DNA of 64,000 nt from Litorimonas sp964511495 (GCA_964511495.1 CAZEFT010000006.1:62001-126000), one strand, 5' to 3'; positions 19,015 through 28,653 are shown, numbered from the stretch's first letter. Numbers and translations: made by a program. Notes: a model not told the origin generated them from the letters alone.

Positions 19015-19491
19015 TTAATTGAATTCATGTCCTGCCACATGCTTGATTCGGTCACGGGCTATTCTTCCAGTTCTTCCTGTCTTTCCAGTTAGGCTATCGT
19101 TTGGAATATTGAGTGTAATTGCATGATTCTCATTTTCGAATGCAGCCCCCCATCAATAATATTCACCGTCACGCTTTTCGCATTTTCTAGTCTGCTCTGA
19201 AATTGTGAAGTAAGTGGACTGTCTGCATCGGCAAATGCAATTCCATTTGCGACCGCCTTGATTGAATTAGTAACGACGTACACTAGCTTAGGAGTAGTGT
19301 TTTCGGATACATTATAAGAAACCTGTCTGGACAAGTGAGTTCACCATTTTCTGAGGCAAACATTCCAGTTGGATTGGTTAAATTTATAGAACTATTTAGA
19401 ACATAGGCGTAATGGCTAAACTAGCAAGGGTCTGTGCCCTCACGAATGTGACGGGATCCGTGCTCAAGAACATGCTCCCCGGACACGGGCG
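19015..19491 (-). pseudogene. RHS core remnant 2 with a different C-terminal tip
   Basis: Bases 19387-19491 match 20431-20530 of the intact RHS gene, the core segment encoding RFLSIDQV...YAYTLNNPIN, with many substitutions. Reading on, the remnant gives NLTNPTGMFASENGELTC where the intact gene has NPINMIDPDGNHP, so the sequence after the core differs. After a frameshift an open stretch (SRQVSYNVSENTTPKLVYVV...) and, after another shift, SLTGKTGRTGRIARDRIKHV and AGHEFN lead to a stop at 19015. This is an old, displaced RHS C-terminal tip with a toxin-like region unlike the present one. Confidence 0.65.
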
Positions 19492-19710
19492 GCCATAAGC
19501 AATCGCAAAAACTCTAGGTGCTATAATATGTTAGCTTGCACTATCTGGTAAGCGTTTCCCCTTATCTTAAAAAAAATCGCTTATATCCATTTTTGATATT
19601 TCAAAATTCTTATAACATTGAAAAGAGTTTTCTTTCTTTAGCAGTTAAAAAGAAGGCTAGTCTCTCCCTTAGATCTCACGCTAAGCTGTTCTTAGAACGG
19701 GCAGTGGCGG

Positions 19711-19959
19711 TCAAGGACTTTTTTTCAAGTCGGGATATTTAGAAGTAATTGGAATTTCTACCTCGGAAATAATTTCACCAATGGATTTTGCCAATGCAAT
19801 TCGAATTTTCTTTCCCTCATCTATTGAGAAGTTTTCTTTTGAGAGTTTATCTAAAACATTAACGGAATTTCTAATATTTTCTATTTCCCCCATGTATATC
19901 TTTGCAATATCTTGGTTCCCTGGAAACTTGTCAGCAAGTGCTTTTCTAATCTTAGACAT
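19711..19959 (-). CDS. Small protein, candidate immunity protein of the RHS tip
   Basis: An 82-residue soluble, helix-rich protein (MSKIRKALADKFPG...) with no signal peptide and no recognised family. It starts 12 bases after the RHS stop codon on the same strand, the normal place for the cognate immunity gene of a polymorphic toxin. It is rich in Lys, Ile and Glu. If the RHS tip is toxic in the cytoplasm, this protein would protect the producing cell. The assignment is by position only; it might instead be an unrelated hypothetical. Confidence 0.5.
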   Translation of the reverse strand: MSKIRKALADKFPGNQDIAKIYMGEIENIRNSVNVLDKLSKENFSIDEGKKIRIALAKSIGEIISEVEIPITSKYPDLKKSP

Positions 19960-19971
19960 ATTTTTGTTTCT

Positions 19972-22900
19972 CTACTCGTGGTCAAAATCTTCATCATCAA
20001 CTTGCTCGATAATGTCATCTATACATTTATGAGTGCATTGACCTACTTTGTCTCCTATATCACCTCCTACAGGTGGCATTTCATCTTCACCACTTTCTAT
20101 TTCACCTGTCGCTTGATCAATACATGATTGCTTGCATTCTCGTGTAATTCTTTCCGTAAATTCCGCCGGCGTTTCACCTGGAATAGGAGTAATTTTCGGT
20201 TCAGCCATGTCGTTAGACATCGTACTATCATTATCTTCTGCTGGGTTATCGTTAGGATTCGGGACAGCATCGCCAGGAAAAATAACAGGTAGTGGTACTG
20301 AACGACGAACTTTTCCAGCTTTATATATTTTGTGGGCCTTCTTTCCAGCTTTATATCCCTTATAACCTTTGTGAACTGCATTTAGGCCCCATATTATCGG
20401 GTGGTTACCATCTGGATCAATCATGTTTATAGGATTGTTCAACGTATAAGCGTAACGGTTAAACATGCCCGGTTTCCCAGTGTCCATAAACGTCACCTGA
20501 TCAATGCTCAAAAACCGCCCGATCACCGGATCATAATACCTTGCTTGCATATAGTTCAGGCCTGTGGTGGCGTCTTTGATGTGACCCGTAAAGCCCGCCT
20601 GATTATCATTGGCGGCGTTTATAACCATAGCTTCGCCGTAAGGCGTGTAACTCTCACGCCAAGCGACCGCGCTGTTTGAGTCTGTACCTGCAACCGCACT
20701 GCCCAGATGATCCGGATGGAGATAGGTAATTGTCCCGTCTTTTATCCGCGCCAATGTCCCCATTGGCCCTGAAACATAAGCTGTTTCGGTATAAATTTGA
20801 CCAGAGCCGTTCGGATCATCCTCTTGCGCTTCGACATAAACCAGCGCGCCTGACGCATCATAAATATTGTAAATCCGTTTGCCGTTTATGGTCGACTTTA
20901 CTCGCTTTAAATTGCCGTCATAGACATAATTGCGGAAGACAGTCTCATAATCAGAGGCCGGGGGCGGTGTGGGACTCGTTGTCCCGCCACCGGTATTTCC
21001 GCCTGTGCCGTCACCATTTCCGGAACCGTTACCGTCACCGCCGCCTGTACCGCCTGAGCCACCGCCGGGGAAGTCACCCGGATTGCCCGGATCGTCACCA
21101 CCGTCATCGGGCGGTGTGTCACATGTCCAGAAGGGGCAGTCTCCACTCCCGCCATCTCCATCATCACCCCATCCATCACCGATAGATTGTGAGTTCATGC
21201 CTCCACCGGAACCAAATCCACCATAGGGGAAGCCTCCTGAAGGAGATGTTGCATTCGGGACATTCTCCCCATTTGGCATTGTCCCCGAAACGGAGATTGG
21301 TTGGTCTGACAAATCGTAATCAAACGCCATTTGACCCAAAGTCGTAACATTACCACGACTGTCATATGCAATGGTGCGAATGCCTGTAACACCGCTATCA
21401 TTAGATTGTGTGGGGCGGTTTTTGGAGAGGTCGTAATTTATGCTCACCGCACGGCTGCCTTCTGTCTTGCTCAGAATATTGCCTAAGGCGTCATAGCTGT
21501 AACTGCTCGCCCCCCATGGCCCTGTGGCGCTATCTAATCGGCCCAGACCGTCATAATTATAGCTTCGATCATTATTGGTGACCGCTGCATCTGTTATCGT
21601 TTTCACACGTCCGTTTTTGTCATAAGTATAGGTCAGATCGAGAGCTAAGACGGCTGCGGTTTGCGACGGGCAGTTCGTTGCCCCCGGCTTGCAATAGACT
21701 GTTCCCGTCACAGACTTATATGCGCGAAATTGCTCTGGTAATAAGCGCGCATTAAAGTTCTGTGTGAAGCCAATCCCGTTTCCATAAGTGAATGAAGAGG
21801 CTTTGCCGGTCGCGTGATAATTGACGCCATACGCCAGAACGTCTGTACCTTTTTCAACCTCAGTTGTTCGACCCAAACCATCCGGATAATACGCAATAAT
21901 GTCGCCTGTCGGTAATGTCTTATGCGTCAGATGAGATGATGTATTATACTGATAGGCCAGACCAAAAAGCTTACTATCCAAGAGCAATGTTTCTGTCTTG
22001 AGGTTAGACATTTCATCGTAAGTGTATGTCCAATCAACAGCGTTCAAACCTGTGCCACGGTTAACCGTCAGTACATTTCCATCAGGGTCATAAGTACGCG
22101 TAATATTGGGTGTCTTGTTATCACCGAAAAGTGTTGTTTCCAGTCGCCCCACATCATCATAACTTAATGTAACCCGGCTGTTATCATTAGGCACGACACA
22201 TCCCGCATTCGGCTGCCCCTTGGCATAAGCAATAAGTTGGCCTGCTATATCATAATCATACAATGTCGCGCCCCCCTCGGGTGTGTAATAGCGACAGAGA
22301 CGACGATCCGTATCATATTCATATTCATGGGTGAGCGATTTCGTCGTCCCACCCGATGTCCCGGATTGCGTTACGCTTTCCATCTCACCCCAAATATTCC
22401 GATTGATGAGGGTTTGAATGCCAAGAGGTTGCTCTATGCGAACGACGTCTCCCTTACCGGGCCCTTTGTAACCATCCATATGGGTGGTCGTTTGATTTCC
22501 TTCCGGGTCTGTTACGCGCGTGCTGTGACCAGACAGATATTCCGTTACGGTAGACGCATAAGGCGCAACAGTTTCCGTGACACTCTTCACGCGTCCAAGG
22601 CCGTCATACACATTTGCCGACCCAGCATTTTCAGTGGCACTAAGTGATGGGAAAGATTGAAACGTTTTCCGCCCTAACCCGTCATATTCCGAACGGACAT
22701 AAGAGACCCAGCCTGAGTCCAAAGCTTCTGTTTTTTCGAGTTGAGGTTGGAATAAGGTGTCATAATCAATTGTCACTTTCGATTGACCTTTTGTGATTGT
22801 CTGGACAACCGATTGAGGCCCAAAATTGTAATTTATAGCTGTGTCGGCGAAAGCCGCAGGCGGACTAATGAGCGTTAGTCGCCCCATATTGTCGTGCTGA

Positions 22901-25008
22901 TATGTTGTGATATTGCCGCGGGCATCCTTCTTAGATGTTAACCATGCATTATTATCAACATTCTGTTCTTCGGTTTCACCGTCCGGCCTCAGAATTATTT
23001 GCGCGACACCCCGTTTCCAATTTTGGAAGGATGTCTCCCTTAGCAGCGCATCTTTAACCCACGCTAAGGTGCCGTTAGAGGGGTTGTAGCCAAAGGTACG
23101 TGTTAAAGTGCCATAGCGACTTACTGAGTCAACTTGTCCCTTCGGATTGTACCCGACGTCCAATGTCGGACGGCCATTTTTAACAACCGACTCTGTTTGT
23201 CCTAATATCCACTGCGTTTTATCATGGAAGTGACCTAACTCAGTAATCCGTGGCGTCGTTGAAACATTTGAATAAATACGCCTCTCGACAGGCAGGCCAA
23301 AAGAGTAATTCAGATTGTTGAAGTTGGATTCATAATTCGATTCTGTAGTGAATGTATCTCCGTCCTGTATTTGAATAGTTTTAGTTTGCCGAACAGGACG
23401 CTCTTTTTGAGGAGAGAGGCGTGTTAAAATCTCCGTTGACCCAACAGCCTCCTCCGAAACATATTCATAAGTCTCGGACGCGAGAGTGTTTCCGAAGACA
23501 TCTCGATATTCCTTATACCGTAGTTTACCCTCAAGATGAGTGTCACTCGCGAGTTGCGACCAATAATGTTCAAACCGCTCTTGGTCGCCTTCGGGATCTG
23601 TAAAAGTAGTTACATTTGTACGCTCAGCGGCATTTGTTGAGTAACCATACGTCCATTGTTCCGAACGACCACTATAATTTAATGTTTTACTCGCAATCGA
23701 GTAAGATCTAATTTTTGCAATTTCTGGCGGAGGAGGTGGAGGCGGCAACTGCCCTGGCTCAGGACCGGATGGATCAGGACAATCAGGATACTCTGCATTT
23801 GTAGAAACTTCGGCAACACGGTATCGTCTTGGAGAAATATGAAATTCACCTTCTGTACCATAAGGGTGAGTTATGAAAAGCGTGTGAGCTGTGCTTGGGC
23901 ATTGGGTATTAGGTTTTGGCGTGGCATACATGCCATCAATATCAAAAATCCATTGATTTTGATCCGGTTGTGTAACCGTTTCGAGCACTTGATTATCCCT
24001 AACTCGGCCCGCCGTAACAAGCCAATCGGGATCAATATAGTCCGTATCTCTGTATGCATAGTTCCAAGTACGTGTTGTTCCTTGAATTGTGGCTGTTCGT
24101 ATCAATAAATCACTACCACTATATGTTAAATTAATCCGACGACCATCAGAAGCTTGGATATAAGTTAAACGATCTAGAGAGTCGTAATTATAAATTACCG
24201 TATTCCCATGAACATCAGTGACCTGCGTGGCCATAAGAGACACAACAAAGCGTCCTTTAGGACTCCTTCCACCTTGTGAGTATCTTTGATCGTTTCCCTC
24301 CCGTACAATGACGTGATCAAAGCGATATTTGTCTCCATTGGGGGCATGTCCCAAAATACCTTCTCCACCATCACTCGCCGAAATACAGGTGAAGTACCAA
24401 TTGTCCGTCGATACAAATTTGGCTGTTGATGGAAACTGGGGCGTTGTATTTTGAGAATTGGCCTGCGTTGATCGAGATGTCGTATAGAGGACGGCCCGGC
24501 TGCCAGCGCCAGGAGCATCCATGCTTATACCGTTATGGTAATCATCATGTGAAATGTAGGTACTGAAGAAATTTGAGTTAGGGAAACTCGTATTGAAATC
24601 TGCTGAACAGCGCGCACCGCCATTTTTCCATCCACCTTCGCTTATTGTTGTCGCAGTAATTTTTGGAACATTTAAAACCCAATCGCCAAAGTCCACGTCC
24701 ACACGGGCGCGGTAGGTTTCCCCCATACTGCGCTTTCTTTCCAAGCGTACGGGCAATTCAAAGTTTCCAGGGATATCAATGTCGGTATGACTAAATACCA
24801 AAGCGCCCGTGGAAGGGTCGATTTGATCGCCCATTAAGCCATTACCGAGAACCTGTAATCGCTCTTCAACATTCTGACGCTTCTCATAATCAGGCAACAA
24901 AACATCGTCATCAGCCAAGGCAATATTTGCTATCGAAAGGGTGGCCAATAATGCTAGACTAATTATATCAAACGAACGATTGAAAATACTGGAAATTGAA
25001 AAATTCAT
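19972..25008 (-). CDS. Secreted RHS/YD-repeat protein with variable C-terminal tip
   Basis: A 1678-residue protein with a signal peptide (about residues 1-32). The N-terminal domain carries the typical DPSTGALVFSHTDIDIPG motif. Many YD repeats follow (for example YDALGNILSKTEG, YDGLGRLDSATG), then a Gly/Asp/Pro-rich linker at about 1250-1360, then more repeats and the RHS core ending in ARYYDPVIGRFLSIDQ and DPDG (Asp1533-Gly1534). After the core lies a tip of 144 residues: first Lys-rich, then acidic, with two Cys pairs (CKQSC, CTHKC). The repeat shell is expected to encapsulate the tip. The tip matches no toxin family I know. A small gene in immunity position follows, and decayed RHS copies lie downstream. 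Confidence 0.85.
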   Translation of the reverse strand: MNFSISSIFNRSFDIISLALLATLSIANIALADDDVLLPDYEKRQNVEERLQVLGNGLMGDQIDPSTGALVFSHTDIDIPGNFELPVRLERKRSMGETYRARVDVDFGDWVLNVPKITATTISEGGWKNGGARCSADFNTSFPNSNFFSTYISHDDYHNGISMDAPGAGSRAVLYTTSRSTQANSQNTTPQFPSTAKFVSTDNWYFTCISASDGGEGILGHAPNGDKYRFDHVIVREGNDQRYSQGGRSPKGRFVVSLMATQVTDVHGNTVIYNYDSLDRLTYIQASDGRRINLTYSGSDLLIRTATIQGTTRTWNYAYRDTDYIDPDWLVTAGRVRDNQVLETVTQPDQNQWIFDIDGMYATPKPNTQCPSTAHTLFITHPYGTEGEFHISPRRYRVAEVSTNAEYPDCPDPSGPEPGQLPPPPPPPEIAKIRSYSIASKTLNYSGRSEQWTYGYSTNAAERTNVTTFTDPEGDQERFEHYWSQLASDTHLEGKLRYKEYRDVFGNTLASETYEYVSEEAVGSTEILTRLSPQKERPVRQTKTIQIQDGDTFTTESNYESNFNNLNYSFGLPVERRIYSNVSTTPRITELGHFHDKTQWILGQTESVVKNGRPTLDVGYNPKGQVDSVSRYGTLTRTFGYNPSNGTLAWVKDALLRETSFQNWKRGVAQIILRPDGETEEQNVDNNAWLTSKKDARGNITTYQHDNMGRLTLISPPAAFADTAINYNFGPQSVVQTITKGQSKVTIDYDTLFQPQLEKTEALDSGWVSYVRSEYDGLGRKTFQSFPSLSATENAGSANVYDGLGRVKSVTETVAPYASTVTEYLSGHSTRVTDPEGNQTTTHMDGYKGPGKGDVVRIEQPLGIQTLINRNIWGEMESVTQSGTSGGTTKSLTHEYEYDTDRRLCRYYTPEGGATLYDYDIAGQLIAYAKGQPNAGCVVPNDNSRVTLSYDDVGRLETTLFGDNKTPNITRTYDPDGNVLTVNRGTGLNAVDWTYTYDEMSNLKTETLLLDSKLFGLAYQYNTSSHLTHKTLPTGDIIAYYPDGLGRTTEVEKGTDVLAYGVNYHATGKASSFTYGNGIGFTQNFNARLLPEQFRAYKSVTGTVYCKPGATNCPSQTAAVLALDLTYTYDKNGRVKTITDAAVTNNDRSYNYDGLGRLDSATGPWGASSYSYDALGNILSKTEGSRAVSINYDLSKNRPTQSNDSGVTGIRTIAYDSRGNVTTLGQMAFDYDLSDQPISVSGTMPNGENVPNATSPSGGFPYGGFGSGGGMNSQSIGDGWGDDGDGGSGDCPFWTCDTPPDDGGDDPGNPGDFPGGGSGGTGGGDGNGSGNGDGTGGNTGGGTTSPTPPPASDYETVFRNYVYDGNLKRVKSTINGKRIYNIYDASGALVYVEAQEDDPNGSGQIYTETAYVSGPMGTLARIKDGTITYLHPDHLGSAVAGTDSNSAVAWRESYTPYGEAMVINAANDNQAGFTGHIKDATTGLNYMQARYYDPVIGRFLSIDQVTFMDTGKPGMFNRYAYTLNNPINMIDPDGNHPIIWGLNAVHKGYKGYKAGKKAHKIYKAGKVRRSVPLPVIFPGDAVPNPNDNPAEDNDSTMSNDMAEPKITPIPGETPAEFTERITRECKQSCIDQATGEIESGEDEMPPVGGDIGDKVGQCTHKCIDDIIEQVDDEDFDHE

Positions 25009-25173
25009 TATACACCATTTTAGTGTAGTAAAGCAATTTTTTTACAGTGCATGTCAATCAAATTCGTTCAACATTATGTTATTTTTGCAAATTAATTTGA
25101 TGTTTCAAGAAATATTTAAGATTGTAAAATTTTTCCATCCTAATATAAATTCAAAATGATGGTGGCAAATTAA

Positions 25174-25368
25174 ACTGACATTGCAGCGTCCATGAATATG
25201 AACAAGCGTCAGGTATGGCGCGACCTCAAACTGGCATTCTTAGCACCGGATATACAGCTCGCTATTCTCTCAGGAACCCAGCCGACTGAACTTTGCGTAC
25301 AAGACTTACTGAACACCAAAATACTAACAGAGTGGCCGGAGCAGCGCACGGCCCTTGGGTTTACTTAA
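25174..25368 (+). pseudogene. C-terminal remnant of a large serine recombinase
   Basis: An open frame, with an ATG at 25192, encodes IAASMNMNKRQVWRDLKL, then AFLAPDIQLAILSGTQP and LTEWPEQRTALGF. The helix-turn-helix followed by LAPDI..AIL.G.QP is the C-terminal signature of resolvase-type recombinases found in alphaproteobacterial mobile elements. The catalytic N-terminal domain is missing; a stop (TAA, 25171) closes the frame just upstream. It lies 222 bases from tRNA-Ser and probably marks one edge of an old integrated element. Confidence 0.7.
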
Positions 25369-25590
25369 ACCCACCCCTACTCACCAACAACTTAGCAACA
25401 TCACTGCATCGCAAATGCACAAAAGCCCACTGCGAAAATCGCCTTCAGAGACAGTTCGAGAATACTCCCCTAAATCAGCGTATCAGAGACCTCTCTGACG
25501 TATCTTTTAACCGCAAGATTACGCTAAGCCCCCGTTAGTAGGGCACTATTCCAGAGTAGTATATGTCTTGAGGTTTGTGCCAAAAGGTAG

Positions 25591-25681
25591 TGGCGGAGAC
25601 GAAGGGATTCGAACCCTCGATGAGCTTTTGGCCCATACTCCCTTAGCAGGGGAGCGCCTTCGACCACTCGGCCACGTCTCC
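25591..25681 (-). tRNA. tRNA-Ser (anticodon GCT)
   Basis: The minus strand folds as a long-variable-arm tRNA. The acceptor GGAGACG pairs with CGTCTCC, the discriminator is G and CCA is encoded (25591-25593). The anticodon loop CTGCTAA gives GCT, which reads AGC/AGU. The T arm contains GGTTCGAATCC. It sits next to a recombinase remnant, as expected for an element that used a tRNA region. Confidence 0.95.
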
Positions 25682-25888
25682 GAGCGGGGAAATGCCTTAT
25701 TCAAACAGGGTTGGCAAGCGCTTTATACAACAAAAATAAAAGGGTGGCTTCTTCACTATATTTGGCGAGAGACGCGCGCCAAAACACTCTTTGAGAGAGT
25801 CAAGCATGAATTCCGATACGCAATGACTGCGCCCTTCTATCGCCTAAATGTGTCCTGCCCGATCTCAGCCCATTCGTTGGTCAGACAT

Positions 25889-25919
25889 AAAAAAGCCCAC
25901 CATGAATAGCGGGCTTTTA
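25889..25919 (-). terminator. Rho-independent terminator of the alginate operon
   Basis: On the minus strand, AAAAGCCCGC and GTGGGCTTTT form a 10-bp stem (one mismatch) followed by TTTTTT. It lies 33 bases after the kdgK stop codon and ends the catabolic operon. Confidence 0.85.
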
Positions 25920-25952
25920 TAATTTCGCTCTAGGCTGAGCCACCCAGCGACC

Positions 25953-26984
25953 TTAACGCTGGACGCGTCCTGAACCATCGCCACCCATCAGGTTTTCGAC
26001 TTCAGCGCGGGAGACACGGTTATAGTCACCGAGAATGGAATGTTTCAGAGCCGAGCCGGCCACCGCAAATTCCAACGACTGTTGACGGTCCTCATAGAGG
26101 TTCATGCCTGCGATAAAGGCAGAAGCGAAACTATCGCCCCCTCCAACACGGTCAACAATATCGGTTAACTCATATTTCTTGGACAATAAGAAACCGTTTT
26201 CGCGATCACGCATGCAAGCAGACCACCCATTAATATTGGCATTGATACTTTCACGCAATGTAATCGCAATCGTCGACATACCCGGATAAATGTCCAAAAC
26301 TTTCTGAGATAGAGCTTCATATTTGCTTGTGTCCAAATGTCCGGCTTCGACATCAACATCGACGGAGATATCCAAAGATTTCTGACAATCTTCTTCATTG
26401 GCAATACCGACATCAATATGCTTGACCAAGTCCTGCATGACCTCAGGCGCGCGCTTGCCATATTTCCAAAGCTTGCCACGGAAATTGAAATCGCAAGAGG
26501 TTGTAACGCCTGCTTTTTGCGCTTCTTTCACACATTCCAAAGATAGGTCGGCGCAATCTTGGGACAATGCCGGCGTGATGCCTGTAATGTGGAGCCATTT
26601 CGCCCCTTTGAAAATTGTCGGCCAGTCAAAATCACCCGGCTTACATTGTGAGATGGAAGAATTGGCGCGGTCATAAATCACTTTAGACGGGCGTTGATTA
26701 GCGCCTGTCTCCAGAAAATAAATCCCGACACGATCGCCCGAACGCTTAATGTTGGACACATCTACGCCCAATCCCCGCAAGGAATTTACGGCATTCTGAC
26801 CAATATCATTATCCGGCAGAGCGGAAATAAAACCGGCATCGAAACCGTAATTGCTCAATGAAACGGCCACATTGGCCTCACCACCACCAAATGTGGCTTC
26901 AAATTGTGGGCTTTGGAAAAACCGTTCATAGCCGGGCGTGCGAAGGCGCAGCATTATTTCTCCGAAACTCAGAAAATCAGTCAT
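25953..26984 (-). CDS. kdgK: 2-keto-3-deoxygluconate kinase
   Basis: A PfkB/ribokinase-family sugar kinase of 343 residues that phosphorylates 2-keto-3-deoxygluconate to KDPG, the second-last step of alginate breakdown. The N-terminal GEIMLRL, the substrate-site stretch GGGEANVAVSLSNYG and the signature VGGGDSFASAFIAGM with catalytic base Asp284 are present. The length is slightly above that of Entner-Doudoroff KDG kinases. It is the last gene of the operon, 27 bases after eda, with a clear terminator behind it. The neighbouring aldolase, reductase and lyases make the KDG assignment secure compared with other PfkB sugars. Confidence 0.92.
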   Translation of the reverse strand: MTDFLSFGEIMLRLRTPGYERFFQSPQFEATFGGGEANVAVSLSNYGFDAGFISALPDNDIGQNAVNSLRGLGVDVSNIKRSGDRVGIYFLETGANQRPSKVIYDRANSSISQCKPGDFDWPTIFKGAKWLHITGITPALSQDCADLSLECVKEAQKAGVTTSCDFNFRGKLWKYGKRAPEVMQDLVKHIDVGIANEEDCQKSLDISVDVDVEAGHLDTSKYEALSQKVLDIYPGMSTIAITLRESINANINGWSACMRDRENGFLLSKKYELTDIVDRVGGGDSFASAFIAGMNLYEDRQQSLEFAVAGSALKHSILGDYNRVSRAEVENLMGGDGSGRVQR

Positions 26985-27011
26985 GATCTCTCTCTTAGTT
27001 TAATTTAATTA

Positions 27012-27638
27012 TTACGAAGCGATTTTTATCGCGTCTTTAGCTAATGTTGTAATTGCATCAAAATCCCCTGCCTCAATCGCGTCTTTGGGAGTCAACCAAG
27101 AACCACCACAGGCAATGACAGCCGGAATATCCAGATGCTCTCTTAAATTTTGTGGGTTAACGCCACCCGTTGGCATAAATTCGACATCTCTGAAAACAGA
27201 AGACAAAGCCTTTAGCATTTTCGGCCCACCCACAACGGAAGCCGGGAAAAGCTTCACCGCACGGAGCCCCATATTCCAAGCGCTTTGTAATTCCGTAGCC
27301 GTAGAAATACCTGGCAAGATTGGAATATTCGCGTCTTTTGCCACTTTAACAGACGCCGGATCCAAACCCGGCGAGACAATAAATGTCGCACCGCGACGAA
27401 TGACTTCTTTCGATTGGTCCGCGCTCAAGACGGTACCAGCGCCCACATGGGCTTCCGGAAATTCTTTTGCGATAGCTTCAAGGCAATCCAAGGCCGCATC
27501 AGTTCGCAAGACGACTTCCAAGACATCCAAGCCGCCTTTCAGCAGCGCTTCGGACACTTTCAGGGCCGTCTTGGGGTCATCAGATTGCACTAATGGGACA
27601 ACCCGCTTGGCTCTAAGGGCGGAAAGCAATTTATCCAT
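27012..27638 (-). CDS. eda: KDPG aldolase (2-dehydro-3-deoxyphosphogluconate aldolase)
   Basis: A class I aldolase of 208 residues, cutting KDPG into pyruvate and glyceraldehyde-3-phosphate. The catalytic Glu41 (LEVVLRT) and the Schiff-base Lys129 (AVKLFPA) are in place, and GAGTVL and MPTGGVNPQN complete the family pattern. It is a cytoplasmic enzyme. The gene follows the DEH reductase after 133 bases, the longest gap in the operon, so a second promoter there is possible. Next to kdgK it finishes the alginate route into central metabolism. Confidence 0.94.
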   Translation of the reverse strand: MDKLLSALRAKRVVPLVQSDDPKTALKVSEALLKGGLDVLEVVLRTDAALDCLEAIAKEFPEAHVGAGTVLSADQSKEVIRRGATFIVSPGLDPASVKVAKDANIPILPGISTATELQSAWNMGLRAVKLFPASVVGGPKMLKALSSVFRDVEFMPTGGVNPQNLREHLDIPAVIACGGSWLTPKDAIEAGDFDAITTLAKDAIKIAS

Positions 27639-27771
27639 GTTCTTTGAATTCCATAGTTAAGTGACGTTTTGTCATACTAATTTATCGAAAGGCGAGAATG
27701 GCTTTCTTATAGGATCCGGTATCGCCTGGGGCATAGCGCGCCAATCCATCTATGGGCTAACGCGCATAATT

Positions 27772-28653
27772 CTATTTTTTGAGTTTGACGAAATAGTCGA
27801 AAATTTCTGGAACGTTACCGTCGCCCATACCTGCGTCTACTGCTGACTGAAGACTGGTTGAGGTTCCTTCCGCCACTAAGGAGCGGGAGCCTAAATCAGA
27901 CATCATTTGAACGAAATATCCCAAATCCTTATTCGCATTATTAATAGAAAATCCGAGATCGCTCACACCATCAACCGCATAGTTTTTGCAGAATTTCATA
28001 AAGGGCGAATTAGACGGCCCCGACGACATAATATCATAAAGCTGCTGCCGATCGACACCTGCCAGCTCGGCCGCTGCAAAGGCCTGCGACATAGCTGTAA
28101 CAGTTGTCATACCCATGAAATTATTGATCAATTTCGTGACATGGCCCGCGCCAAGTTGGCCTAGATAGAAGACGTTTTCGCCCTGCTCTTTCAACATAGG
28201 CTCATATTTATCAAAGGTCGCTTTGTCGCCCGCGGCCATAATATTCAACAGACCGTCCTTGGCATGGGCGGGTGTACGACCCAGTGGAGCGTCGATCATA
28301 CCGGCGCCTTTTTTGGCTAAATCGGCGCCAATCTTTTTTGTTGATGCAGGTATCGAGGTACCGAAGTCTATAAGAACCGAGCCCTCTTTAATCCCTTCCA
28401 AAATCCCGTTTTCGCCGTAAACAATTTTTTCGACTACGGCAGATGTTGTAAGACAAAGTTCTACGATATCAGATTTTTCGGCGAGCTCTTTGGGAGAGCT
28501 TGCCTCGGAAGCATTGCCTCTTGCGAGAACTTTTGCGACTGCATCTTTATTCAGGTCCATAACGACAACCTCAAAACCTCTTTTTTGGAGGTTTTCGACC
28601 ATATTTCCGCCCATAAGACCTAGACCGATGAAACCGATTACTGGTTTTGTCAT
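27772..28653 (-). CDS. Beta-hydroxyacid dehydrogenase family reductase, probable DEH reductase
   Basis: A 293-residue NAD(P)-dependent enzyme of the 3-hydroxyisobutyrate / tartronate-semialdehyde reductase family. Visible features are the N-terminal GFIGLGLMGGNM, the substrate motif near residue 120 and the catalytic Lys174 in GHVTKLINN. In alginate operons members of this family reduce 4-deoxy-L-erythro-5-hexoseulose uronate (DEH) to 2-keto-3-deoxygluconate (DehR type). It stands between the uronate transporter and the KDPG aldolase, where exactly this step is needed, and no other DEH reductase candidate is present. AAGGAG precedes the start. By sequence alone, tartronate semialdehyde reductase would be equally possible. 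Confidence 0.82.
   Translation of the reverse strand: MTKPVIGFIGLGLMGGNMVENLQKRGFEVVVMDLNKDAVAKVLARGNASEASSPKELAEKSDIVELCLTTSAVVEKIVYGENGILEGIKEGSVLIDFGTSIPASTKKIGADLAKKGAGMIDAPLGRTPAHAKDGLLNIMAAGDKATFDKYEPMLKEQGENVFYLGQLGAGHVTKLINNFMGMTTVTAMSQAFAAAELAGVDRQQLYDIMSSGPSNSPFMKFCKNYAVDGVSDLGFSINNANKDLGYFVQMMSDLGSRSLVAEGTSTSLQSAVDAGMGDGNVPEIFDYFVKLKK

Noticed and set aside
20730..21185. A 151-codon His/Arg-rich ORF opposite the RHS linker
   Set aside because: It is the complement of the Gly/Asp/Pro-rich linker; low complexity keeps the frame open, and no RBS is present.
25568..25909. A 113-codon ORF across the tRNA-Ser gene with an apparent conserved start (GDEGIRTLDELLAHTPLAGE)
   Set aside because: The sequence is the antisense translation of tRNA-Ser, a well-known false protein in databases.
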